Shown here one piece after another: positions 56,569-64,000 of a stretch of 64,000 nt of DNA (the stretch's first letter is position 1; every line of letters begins with the position of its first letter). Source of the stretch: Psychroflexus tropicus DSM 15496 (GTDB taxonomy: Bacteria; Bacteroidota; Bacteroidia; Flavobacteriales; Flavobacteriaceae). The notes beneath the pieces were generated by a model. The model worked only from the letters and a program-made list of their open reading frames with translations. It made no database searches and was not told the origin of the DNA. A program made the position numbers and the translations under genes. The stretch is from NCBI RefSeq assembly GCF_000378765.1, contig NZ_KB905344.1, positions 78,332 to 142,331 on the forward strand, given 5' to 3'.

Positions 56569-56606
56569 CTACATAAAAACCTGGCTTTAGCCGGGTTTTT
56601 ATGTAG
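56569..56606 (+). terminator. Terminator after mdh
   Basis: CTACATAAAAACC (56569-56581) pairs with GGTTTTTATGTAG (56594-56606), and GGC/GCC pair inside; the T run is part of the stem. Confidence 0.9.
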
Positions 56607-56660
56607 TAATCTGTACTGAACTTCAGGTGGTAAAAAGTTAAAATTATCTTTAATAAAAAA

Positions 56661-56692
56661 ATTGTCTTTTCTATATCGAAAACCTATATTTG
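56661..56692 (+). promoter_or_regulatory. secDF promoter with both boxes
   Basis: ATTG (56661-56664) and TATATTTG (56685-56692) are 20 bases apart, close to the Bacteroidota arrangement TTTG-N19-TAnnTTTG. The ATG follows 35 bases later at 56728. Confidence 0.65.
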
Positions 56693-56727
56693 CCTGATTT
56701 TATAATAAGACCCTAATAATTTAAAGA

Positions 56728-59700
56728 ATGCAGAATAAAGGACTCATTAGGCTATTTGCTATTTTATTTGCTTTGGTAAGTGTTTACCAATTGTCATTTA
56801 CGTACTTAGCCAGTAATGTTGAAAACGAAGCGGAAGCTTATGCTGAAAAAACTATTTCAGAAAGCGAAGAGAATTTTACAGAAAAAAGAGCTGCAGTAGC
56901 AGAACAATATCTAGACTCCATTGGAAATGAGCCTATTTATGCTGGAATCACTTACAATACAGCTAAAGATAAGGAGCTTAATAAAGGTCTGGATCTTAAG
57001 GGAGGAATCAACGTAATTCTTCAAATTTCTGTCAATGACTTACTAAAAGGTCTGGCCAATAATTCTAAAGACCCTGCATTCAATAAAGCTTTAGCAGATG
57101 CAGCTGAAGCTCGTAAAAATAGTCAGGATAGTTATTTAGAGCTATTTTTTGAAGCTTTTGATAATCAGGAGGGAGCCAAATTAGCATCACCAGATGTTTT
57201 TGGAACTAAAGCGCTGGCAGATGAAATCAGTTTTGATATGTCCAACAGTCAGGTAAGACCTATCATCTCAAGAAAGATTGATGAAAGTGTGACTTCTGCT
57301 TTTGAGGTCCTTAGAGAACGTATCGATAAGTTTGGTGTGACTCAACCTAACATCCAGCGATTAGGAGATTCAGGAAGAATCTTAATTGAACTCCCTGGTG
57401 CAAAAGATATCAGCCGTATCCAGAATTTACTCCAGAGTACTGCTCAATTGGAATTTTGGGATGTTTATAAAGCTAATGAGTTTTCAGACTATCTAGTAAA
57501 TGCTGATGCTATTATCGCTGAGAACCTGAAGAGTGAATCAGATAAGTCTGACGAAGAATCGGCAGAATCTACAGAAGAACAGACTGAAGAGACCGATTCA
57601 GAAGAAACTGATGAAGATGATTTAGAAAGTCTATTGTCTTCAGAAGAAGATGGGGAAGAAGATATTTCATCTACAAATCCACTTTTGAGTTTAGTTCAAT
57701 CTGTAGGGCAGCCACAGGGACCAGTTATTGCTTATTTTGCAATTAAAGATACAGCACAGGTTAATTCTTATCTAGCTATGCCACAGGTGAAATCCCAGCT
57801 TCCTTCAGATAAAAGATTTACAGAATTTGCCTGGGGAAAACCACCTAAAGATTCGGAAATTATAGAATTATATGCCCTTAAAGGGAATAGAAATGATGAA
57901 CCTCAATTAAGCGGTGCAGTGGTTACCGATGCACAGCAAACATATGACCAGGTTGGTAGAGTTGCAGTGAGTATGCAGATGGATGGCCGTGGTGCCAAAA
58001 TTTGGGAGGACATGACGGGTAAAGCATCATCTCAAGGCTCTCAAATCGCTATTGTTTTAGATAACATTGTGTATTCTGCTCCTGGTGTGTCCAGTGGTGC
58101 TATTTCAGGAGGTCGTAGTGAAATTACAGGACAGTTTACCATTGAAGAAGCTCAGGATTTAGCCAACGTCTTAAGAGCTGGTAAATTACCTGCCTCTGCT
58201 GATATTGTTCAAAGTGAAATCGTTGGTCCGTCTTTAGGTCAGGAAGCTATCGATAGTGGAATCTTATCTTTTGCTATTGCTTTGGTATTTGTTCTTATAT
58301 ACATGGTGTTTTATTACGGAAAAGCTGGATTATATGCAGACATTGCTCTTGCGGTTAACATCCTGTTCATTTTTGGTGTGCTTTCCGGTTTAGGAGCCGT
58401 ATTGACACTGCCAGGTATTGCAGGTATTGTCTTAACCATAGGTATGTCTGTTGATGCCAACGTCCTTATCTTTGAGCGTATCCGCGAGGAGATAGCTAAA
58501 GGAAAAACACAGGCCGAAGCTATCAGTGACGGTTTTAGAAATGCATTGTCTTCCATTTTAGATGCCAACATTACAACAGCACTTACAGGTATTATCTTAC
58601 TGACGTTTGGTACGGGCCCAATTAAAGGTTTTGCTACCACATTACTTATAGGTATTGTAACCTCATTATTTTGTGCTATTTTCTTAACCAGACTCTTTAT
58701 TGCTGGAGGTGGTAAAAAAGGTAAATCACTTCCATTTTCTACAGGAATCACTAAAAATTGGTTTCAGAATATTGATTTAAATTTCCTTAAGAAAAGAAAA
58801 ATAGCTTATATCATTTCAGCAGTCGCAATATTGATCAGTATTGGGTCTCTAGCTACCAAAGGTCTTAACCAAGGAGTTGATTTCGTTGGTGGTCGTAGCT
58901 ACACGGTAAGATTTGATCAGGCTGTGAATCCTTCAGAAATACAGACCAAGTTAGTCGAAGATTTACAGAGTGTAGAAGCTAAAACTTATGGGGCTTCTAG
59001 TCAATTGAAGATAACAACTAATTATAAAATTGAAGAGGAAGGGACTACTGTTGATGATGAAATCCAGTCTATACTTTTTGATAATTTACAGGAGTATCTT
59101 CCTAACGGAATGGCCCTAGGTGAATTTAGAGTTGGAGATAGTAGCTCAGATAAGGAATTTGGGATTATGTCTGCTATTAAAGTAGGCCCAACCATTGCAG
59201 ATGATATTAAAACCGCATCTTACTATGCCATTATTGGATCTCTTATTGTTGTGTTCCTCTATATCCTTTTAAGGTTTAGAAGATGGCAATTCTCGCTTGG
59301 TGCTATTGCTGCAGTTATTCATGATGTGGTTATTGTACTCGGATTATTTTCACTTCTTTACGGAGTATTACCATTCAGTTTAGAGATTGATCAGGCTTTT
59401 ATTGCCGCTATTCTTACGGTGATTGGTTATTCGTTGAATGATACCGTGGTTGTATTTGACAGAATTAGAGAATTCTTTAATGATCATCCGTCTTGGAAAA
59501 TGGATAAGTTGATTAATGTAGCGGTAAGTTCTACGATCAGTAGAACGATAAACACCTCTTTAACTACACTTGTGGTGTTGGTAGCGATTTTCATTTTTGG
59601 TGGAGATAGCATTAGAGGATTTATGTTTGCACTTATTATTGGTGTAGTAGTGGGTACATATTCATCTGTATTCATAGCAACTCCAGTGATGTTTGATTCA

Positions 59701-59775
59701 GTAAAAAAGAAAGGAATTGATTTTACTGAGCCAAAACCTCAAGACGAGGAGCAGCAAGGAAAGGTTAAGATCTAA
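56728..59775 (+). CDS. secDF: Fused protein translocase SecDF
   Basis: Proton-driven accessory of the Sec channel, with SecD and SecF in one 1015-residue chain and 12 transmembrane helices. The SecD part has LDLKGGINVILQ, the periplasmic P1 domain (FEVLRERIDKFGVTQPNIQR) and SVDANVLIFERIREE. The SecF part has GVDFVGGRSYTVRF and YSLNDTVVVFDRIREFF. A strongly acidic, low-complexity stretch of about 50 residues (about 268-318, Glu/Asp/Ser-rich) is inserted in the SecD periplasmic region. It has its own promoter and a bidirectional terminator. Confidence 0.96.
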   Translation: MQNKGLIRLFAILFALVSVYQLSFTYLASNVENEAEAYAEKTISESEENFTEKRAAVAEQYLDSIGNEPIYAGITYNTAKDKELNKGLDLKGGINVILQISVNDLLKGLANNSKDPAFNKALADAAEARKNSQDSYLELFFEAFDNQEGAKLASPDVFGTKALADEISFDMSNSQVRPIISRKIDESVTSAFEVLRERIDKFGVTQPNIQRLGDSGRILIELPGAKDISRIQNLLQSTAQLEFWDVYKANEFSDYLVNADAIIAENLKSESDKSDEESAESTEEQTEETDSEETDEDDLESLLSSEEDGEEDISSTNPLLSLVQSVGQPQGPVIAYFAIKDTAQVNSYLAMPQVKSQLPSDKRFTEFAWGKPPKDSEIIELYALKGNRNDEPQLSGAVVTDAQQTYDQVGRVAVSMQMDGRGAKIWEDMTGKASSQGSQIAIVLDNIVYSAPGVSSGAISGGRSEITGQFTIEEAQDLANVLRAGKLPASADIVQSEIVGPSLGQEAIDSGILSFAIALVFVLIYMVFYYGKAGLYADIALAVNILFIFGVLSGLGAVLTLPGIAGIVLTIGMSVDANVLIFERIREEIAKGKTQAEAISDGFRNALSSILDANITTALTGIILLTFGTGPIKGFATTLLIGIVTSLFCAIFLTRLFIAGGGKKGKSLPFSTGITKNWFQNIDLNFLKKRKIAYIISAVAILISIGSLATKGLNQGVDFVGGRSYTVRFDQAVNPSEIQTKLVEDLQSVEAKTYGASSQLKITTNYKIEEEGTTVDDEIQSILFDNLQEYLPNGMALGEFRVGDSSSDKEFGIMSAIKVGPTIADDIKTASYYAIIGSLIVVFLYILLRFRRWQFSLGAIAAVIHDVVIVLGLFSLLYGVLPFSLEIDQAFIAAILTVIGYSLNDTVVVFDRIREFFNDHPSWKMDKLINVAVSSTISRTINTSLTTLVVLVAIFIFGGDSIRGFMFALIIGVVVGTYSSVFIATPVMFDSVKKKGIDFTEPKPQDEEQQGKVKI

Positions 59776-59796
59776 ACGATCGACCTCCAACAGAAT

Positions 59797-59829
59797 AAAA
59801 AAACCCGTGAATATTTTCACGGGTTTTTT
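59797..59829. terminator. Bidirectional terminator between secDF and fabH
   Basis: AACCCGTGAA pairs with TTCACGGGTT, flanked by A and T runs, between converging genes. Confidence 0.93.
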
Positions 59830-59847
59830 ATGAATAAAACTTAGTGG

Positions 59848-60855
59848 TTACCAACGTATGATAGTACTGCCCCAGGTAAATCCACTACCAAACGCAGCCA
59901 AGACAACAAGATCTCCTTTTTTGATTTTACCTTTTTCCCAGGCTTCAGTTAAAGCTATAGGGATAGAGGCTGCGGTTGTATTTCCGTACTTTTGAATATT
60001 ATTATAGACTTTATCGTCACTAAGTCCAAGTTTACTTTGAATAAACTGCGATATCCTCAAATTAGCCTGATGAGGAATAAACATATCAATATCTTCTTTC
60101 TTAAGTTGATTGTGTGCAAGGCCTTCATGGATCACCTCTGAAAATCTTACCACAGCATTTTTAAATACCAGCTGCCCGTTCATCTTAGGATAATAAGGAA
60201 TATCCTCTTGTGGGTCTTCTGCAATGATTTCAGGTACCCATTTTTCAGTAGATGGACCTCTTAATGAAAGCTCATCAATATACTCTCCTTGAGAGTGAAG
60301 ATGTGTGGAAAGAATACCAGAGGAATCATCATCACTTCTACTCAATACAGCTGCGCCGGCACCATCTCCAAATATAACCGAAACATGTCTTCCTCTGGTA
60401 GTCATGTCTAAGCCTCCGCTATGATTCTCACTACCAATCACTAAAACATTTTTGTACATCCCTGTCTTGATGTATTGGTCGGCTACTGATATACCATAGA
60501 CAAAACCACTGCATTGATTTCTTACATCTAATGCAGGACAGGTTTTTATACCTAAGCCTTCTTGTATTTGCACACCACAGCCCGGGAAATAATAATCCGG
60601 ACTTAAAGTGGCAAACACAATCAATTCAATATCATCCTTATTGATATTAGCCCTTTCTATAGCCTGTTTGGCTGCCTTTAGACCCATTATGGCAGTTGAG
60701 TTGCCGTCTCCTTTTTTGATGTGTCTCCTCTCCTGAATTCCAGTTCTTTCTTGGATCCATTCATCAGAGGTATCCATCATTTTACTTAAGTCATCATTAG
60801 TGACTACATTTTCTGGCACATATTTGCCTAAGCCTAATATTTTGGATTTGAACAT
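59848..60855 (-). CDS. fabH: 3-oxoacyl-ACP synthase III (FabH-type)
   Basis: Starts fatty-acid chains by condensing acetyl-CoA with malonyl-ACP. The catalytic Cys115 lies in NQCSGFVYG, the His in FIPHQANLRI and the Asn in YGNTTAAS. DEWIQERTGI at the N-terminus and GAGAAVLSRS also fit. At 335 residues it has typical length. An alternative role in branched or special lipid synthesis cannot be excluded, as it is not beside plsX, rpmF or acpP. Confidence 0.9.
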   Translation of the reverse strand: MFKSKILGLGKYVPENVVTNDDLSKMMDTSDEWIQERTGIQERRHIKKGDGNSTAIMGLKAAKQAIERANINKDDIELIVFATLSPDYYFPGCGVQIQEGLGIKTCPALDVRNQCSGFVYGISVADQYIKTGMYKNVLVIGSENHSGGLDMTTRGRHVSVIFGDGAGAAVLSRSDDDSSGILSTHLHSQGEYIDELSLRGPSTEKWVPEIIAEDPQEDIPYYPKMNGQLVFKNAVVRFSEVIHEGLAHNQLKKEDIDMFIPHQANLRISQFIQSKLGLSDDKVYNNIQKYGNTTAASIPIALTEAWEKGKIKKGDLVVLAAFGSGFTWGSTIIRW

Positions 60856-60916
60856 ATTTTATACATTTAGCAATGCAAGATACGTATAATTGAGTATTTC
60901 GTTAGATTAAGACAAA

Positions 60917-60953
60917 AAGAAAACGCTCTTTTACTATATTTCAAAGAGCGTTT
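60917..60953 (-). terminator. Terminator after the ABC1-kinase gene
   Basis: On the minus strand AAACGCTCTTT pairs with AAAGAGCGTTT and TTCTTTTTG follows. It separates the kinase operon from fabH on the same strand. Confidence 0.85.
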
Positions 60954-60985
60954 CCCAACCAACCTAACCAATAATCTTAAATATC

Positions 60986-62293
60986 TTACAAGTATTTTTT
61001 GTAATCGTTAATGTCTACTTTGGCTTTCAAATCGTTTAATAAATTGTAAAGTCCAAAGAATGTTCTATTAATGTAAAGGAAATGCTTACTTCCTCGATTA
61101 CCGTTCATTTTTCTTAATTCTTTATCGCTGCTATATTTCTCACTTAAACCAGAAACCTGATTCCAAAACTCTTCGTCACCAAAATCAAAGGTATCTTTAT
61201 GAAATGGGCTGGTAAATAAACTCAGCATCTCATGAAATAAAGCAGAAAAATACTCAATTTCTTTTTCCGAATCGTCTGGTCGAATAATTTCTAACTCTTT
61301 TAATTTCTGTAGAAAAAAGTGAGGATTATTAATGTTTTTAGGCTCAGCTAATTCAAAGTAAGGTTTATAAAATTGATTTGGTATATTTTTAATGCAGCCA
61401 AAATCTATAGCAATCAAATTGTAATCCTCATCAATCAAAAAGTTACCAGGATGAGGATCAGCATGAACCTCTTTAAGTTTATGAAACTGAAACATGTAAA
61501 AGTTCCAAAGGGTTTGACCTATGGCATTTCCAACCTCTTCAGAAAAATCTTGTTTTACAAATTCACTTAAATGTTTTCCATCCATCCAGTCCATCGTTAT
61601 GATTCTTTCACTCGAAAGATTTTCATAATACATTGGGAACTTTAGATTCGGGATATCAGAACAAGCTTCAGAAATTCGTTTGCTCTGCTCAACTTCCAAA
61701 ATGTAATCGGTTTCTTCAATCAATTTATCTTCAATTTCTTTGAAGTATTTTTCGGAATCTTTTCCTTTTAAGTTAAACATTCTAGTCGCAATAGGTTTTA
61801 CCATTGCTAAATCTGAGCTTATGCTATCGGCTACGCCCGGATATTGTATCTTGATCGCATATTTATTACCATCTTTTTCAGCTCTGTGAACCTGGCCAAT
61901 ACTTGCAGCATTGACGGACTCTGAGGTAAATGAATCAAAAATTTCCTCTGGATACTTGCCGTTGTACTTTTTGAACGTTTTTCTTACTAGCGGAGCAGAC
62001 AAAGGAGGAACACTAAATTGAGCTAAACTAAATTTCTCTACGTAAGCATTGGGTAGTAAGCTTTTTTCCATAGAGAGCATTTGTGCAACCTTTAGCGCAC
62101 TACCCTTTAAGTTTTTTAAGCCATCATAAATATCAGTAGCATTATCTTCATCTAGACTATCTCTTGTCAGTTCAGGATTGAATGCTTTTTTGGAGTAATA
62201 TTTTAAATAATTAGCACCGATTTTAGTACCCGTACCAATCAATTTTGAAGTCCTACTAAATTTTCCAGTAGGTATTTTATCAATTGTCTTCAT
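60986..62293 (-). CDS. ABC1/AarF/UbiB-family atypical kinase
   Basis: Protein-kinase-like ATPase of the UbiB family, linked in other organisms to quinone or lipid metabolism. Visible motifs: the KxGQ-like element as LKVAQMLSME, the alanine-rich loop NAASIGQVHRAE, the conserved lysine in YAIKIQYPG, the catalytic-loop equivalent HADPHPGNFLI and the metal-binding IDFGCI. At 435 residues it lacks clear C-terminal membrane helices. The start is three bases after the TetR-like gene; the two form an operon. Confidence 0.88.
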   Translation of the reverse strand: MKTIDKIPTGKFSRTSKLIGTGTKIGANYLKYYSKKAFNPELTRDSLDEDNATDIYDGLKNLKGSALKVAQMLSMEKSLLPNAYVEKFSLAQFSVPPLSAPLVRKTFKKYNGKYPEEIFDSFTSESVNAASIGQVHRAEKDGNKYAIKIQYPGVADSISSDLAMVKPIATRMFNLKGKDSEKYFKEIEDKLIEETDYILEVEQSKRISEACSDIPNLKFPMYYENLSSERIITMDWMDGKHLSEFVKQDFSEEVGNAIGQTLWNFYMFQFHKLKEVHADPHPGNFLIDEDYNLIAIDFGCIKNIPNQFYKPYFELAEPKNINNPHFFLQKLKELEIIRPDDSEKEIEYFSALFHEMLSLFTSPFHKDTFDFGDEEFWNQVSGLSEKYSSDKELRKMNGNRGSKHFLYINRTFFGLYNLLNDLKAKVDINDYKKYL

Positions 62294-62296
62294 AGT

Positions 62297-62959
62297 CTAT
62301 CGCATTGTTTCTTTGTAAAGGAATTTTCCAAAATCGAAAACTTTCTCAAGAGGAGTATTATCGAAGACATCGAATATGGTATTGACAGATTTTTCTATAG
62401 CGACGTCTGTCTTTTCAAAGTCTGCAGACCTGTCGTCTTTCCAGAATTTCAATAAAAACAAAAATTGAATCCAAGCCGCTTCAGAGTAAATACTCTCATT
62501 TCGTTTGAGAAAGCTGTAAGCTTTCTCGTCATTATCATCTTCAATTAAATCTTTAGCAAATGACTTGATGTTTCTTCGTAAACCCTTTAATTGTTTTAAA
62601 TTTTTTAGCTGATCATCGTGCTCGTTGATCACATAAAGCACATAACTTCTATTGGCTGTTAAAATTTCAAAGAAAGTGTAAAAGAAAGTAAGCATTTTTT
62701 CTCTACTTCCATAATGTTCTACCTCTTCATTTTTGGTCATTAAGGTATGTGCATTTTCAAAAAAACTCTCCCAAATTTCTTCTCTAAGTGCTTCGAAACT
62801 TCCAAAGAACTTGTAAAAGTCTTTTTCTTCAAACTTATGATCTTTGGCAAATTTGTAAACTGACCTGGGCGTATGTTCATGCATTAAAACATGATCCATA
62901 TAATAAGTGAAAATATCTATTTTGGAGATTTTCTTTTTAGATTTAGTCTGCGCAGCCAT
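62297..62959 (-). CDS. TetR-like regulator
   Basis: The 220-residue all-helical protein has a TetR-like N-terminus: a lysine-rich tail, then HTPRSVYKFAKDHKFEEKDFYKFFGSFEALREEIW, matching helix-turn-helix helices 2-4 followed by helix 4. The rest is a typical ligand and dimer domain. It is translated just before the ABC1 kinase and may control it. The DNA-binding helix is atypical, so DNA binding is likely but not certain. Confidence 0.75.
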   Translation of the reverse strand: MAAQTKSKKKISKIDIFTYYMDHVLMHEHTPRSVYKFAKDHKFEEKDFYKFFGSFEALREEIWESFFENAHTLMTKNEEVEHYGSREKMLTFFYTFFEILTANRSYVLYVINEHDDQLKNLKQLKGLRRNIKSFAKDLIEDDNDEKAYSFLKRNESIYSEAAWIQFLFLLKFWKDDRSADFEKTDVAIEKSVNTIFDVFDNTPLEKVFDFGKFLYKETMR

Positions 62960-62976
62960 AATAATATATTTATATA

Positions 62977-62984
62977 CAAATATA
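62977..62984 (-). promoter_or_regulatory. Promoter -7 box for the TetR-like/ABC1 operon
   Basis: Read on the minus strand, TATATTTG matches TAnnTTTG, 17 bases before the start codon, within a very AT-rich run. Confidence 0.55.
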
Positions 62985-63047
62985 ATTATTGTTTAACCTT
63001 GTAGCTTCAACTTTAAACGAAATCTTTTGTTAAATGTATAATGCTAT

Positions 63048-63061
63048 GTCAGTTTGTCAGA
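63048..63061 (+). promoter_or_regulatory. Direct repeat TGTCAG upstream of htpG
   Basis: TGTCAG occurs twice separated by TT, about 55-65 bases before the htpG start. It may be part of a stress promoter or an activator site; no classic CIRCE element is present. Confidence 0.35.
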
Positions 63062-63114
63062 AAACAAGGCTCGGTATCTCATTTGATATTCTAATGAAAA
63101 TAAAAAATTAAATT

Positions 63115-64000
63115 ATGGCTAAAGGCAATATCAATGTATCAGTTGAAAACATCTTTCCACTGATTAAAAAGTTTCTTTACAGCGATCATGAAATCTTCTT
63201 GAGAGAGCTTATATCTAATGCCACCGATGCAACCCTTAAGTTGAATCATTTAGTGAGAATTGGAGAGGCGAAAATAGATATAGGTCAACCTAAAATTGAG
63301 ATTAAGGTCGACAAGGATAATCAAACTCTTCATATCATAGATGAAGGAGTTGGTATGACAAAAGAAGAGGTTGAAAAATACATCAATGAAGTAGCCTTTT
63401 CTGGAGCCGAAGAGTTTTTAGAAAAGTATAAAGATTCTGAAGCGAAAGACACAGGTATCATAGGTCATTTTGGGCTAGGTTTTTATTCTGCATTTATGGT
63501 AGCCAGTAAGGTGGAAATCAAGACAAAATCCTGGAAAGATGAACCTGCAGCCCATTGGACTTGTGAGGGTACAACTGAATTTTCTTTAGAGGAAGCAGAT
63601 AAGACGGATAGAGGAACTGAGATCATCCTTCATATCAACGATGATGAAAAAGAATTTCTTGAAGATCACAGAATAAACGAATTGTTGGTTAAATACAATA
63701 AGTTTATGCCTGTTCCTATTAAGTTTGGTACGAAAGAAAAAGAACTTCCAAAGGCAGAAGATGCCAAAGAAGATGAAGAGCCAAAAAAGGTCACAGTAGA
63801 CAACATCATCAACAATCCAGATCCTGCCTGGACTAAACAACCTACGGAGCTAGAAGAGTCAGACTATAACTCATTCTACAGAGAATTGTACCCAACTCAG
63901 TTTGAAGAGCCACTTTTCCACATTCACCTTAATGTAGATTATCCTTTTAACCTAACAGGAATTCTATATTTCCCAAAATTGACTAACGATTTATCCATTC
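63115..64000 (+). CDS. htpG: Chaperone HtpG (Hsp90), 5' part, cut by the window end
   Basis: Hsp90-family ATP-dependent chaperone. From ATG 63115 the frame is open to the last base (about 295 codons). It begins MAKGNINVSVENIFPLIKKF and has the GHKL ATP site: LRELISNATDA, DEGVGMTKEE and GHFGLGFYSAFMV. The middle domain begins with the charged linker (KAEDAKEDEEPKKV). The rest of the gene lies outside the window, so completeness cannot be judged. Confidence 0.96.
   Translation, partial: MAKGNINVSVENIFPLIKKFLYSDHEIFLRELISNATDATLKLNHLVRIGEAKIDIGQPKIEIKVDKDNQTLHIIDEGVGMTKEEVEKYINEVAFSGAEEFLEKYKDSEAKDTGIIGHFGLGFYSAFMVASKVEIKTKSWKDEPAAHWTCEGTTEFSLEEADKTDRGTEIILHINDDEKEFLEDHRINELLVKYNKFMPVPIKFGTKEKELPKAEDAKEDEEPKKVTVDNIINNPDPAWTKQPTELEESDYNSFYRELYPTQFEEPLFHIHLNVDYPFNLTGILYFPKLTNDLSI

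Noticed and set aside
63586-63840. Minus-strand ORF rich in Phe and Ile opposite htpG
   Set aside because: It lies inside the clear HtpG coding region and is its antisense shadow.

Overview
The window is chromosomal DNA from a member of the Bacteroidota, most likely a Flavobacteriaceae species. The evidence is the gene order tRNA-Thr/Tyr/Gly/Thr, tuf, tRNA-Trp, secE, nusG, rplKAJL, rpoBC, DUF3467. Other pointers are the fused SecDF, split transketolase, bacillithiol gene bshC, AT-rich sequence, absence of clear Shine-Dalgarno sites, and many promoters with the Bacteroidota -7 box TAnnTTTG. I cannot name the genus. Nearly every gene is housekeeping; I see no prophage, insertion sequence with transposase, CRISPR array or defence island.

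Layout. Positions 1-1000 hold a non-coding repeat array: six copies of what reads as the 3' end of one protein gene, mixed with palindromes, ending at a terminator that touches the start of a xerC/D-type recombinase. Positions 1.9-15.7 kb are the translation/transcription cluster. Positions 15.7-24.3 kb hold a YceI lipoprotein, grpE-dnaJ, an NtrC-type regulator with no DNA-binding domain, a MATE pump, a PAP2 phosphatase, meaB and an Ohr-like protein. Positions 24.3-29.4 kb hold an M23 peptidase, two amidinotransferase-fold hydrolases and recQ. Positions 29.4-34.3 kb hold kdsD, tatC, an AhpD-like protein, a membrane protein, lptB and a secreted protein usually mislabelled asparagine synthetase B. 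Positions 34.3-41.3 kb hold dnaB (with DnaA boxes), accA, an LptF/G permease, tgt and the two transketolase halves. Positions 41.3-48.6 kb hold a BLUF photoreceptor, an exonuclease, cinA, rpmB-rpmG-DUF4295, ftsY and rimO. Positions 48.7-64 kb hold bshC, a PLP decarboxylase, gyrB, mdh, secDF, fabH, a TetR-like/ABC1-kinase pair and the start of htpG.

Functional links. Lipopolysaccharide supply and export are represented by kdsD, lptB and an LptF/G permease. Protein export is represented by secE, secDF, tatC and ftsY. Chaperones are grpE, dnaJ and htpG; replication functions are dnaB, gyrB and recQ.

Most interesting signals. (1) The 1-1000 array: its six gene-end copies vary mainly at third codon positions and never at second positions, so they look like former functional gene ends, possibly scars of repeated integration beside a tyrosine recombinase. 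(2) A 21-bp duplication of the tRNA-Trp 3' end flanks a small palindromic insert. (3) RecQ, Tgt and DnaJ have lost all or half of their zinc ligands. (4) RpoB has Asn at the classical rifampicin position His526. (5) Two consensus DnaA boxes lie just upstream of dnaB. (6) Sigma-54-like elements precede grpE-dnaJ, which is followed by a sigma-54 activator without HTH. No clearly new multi-gene system is visible; the repeat array is the best candidate for something undescribed.
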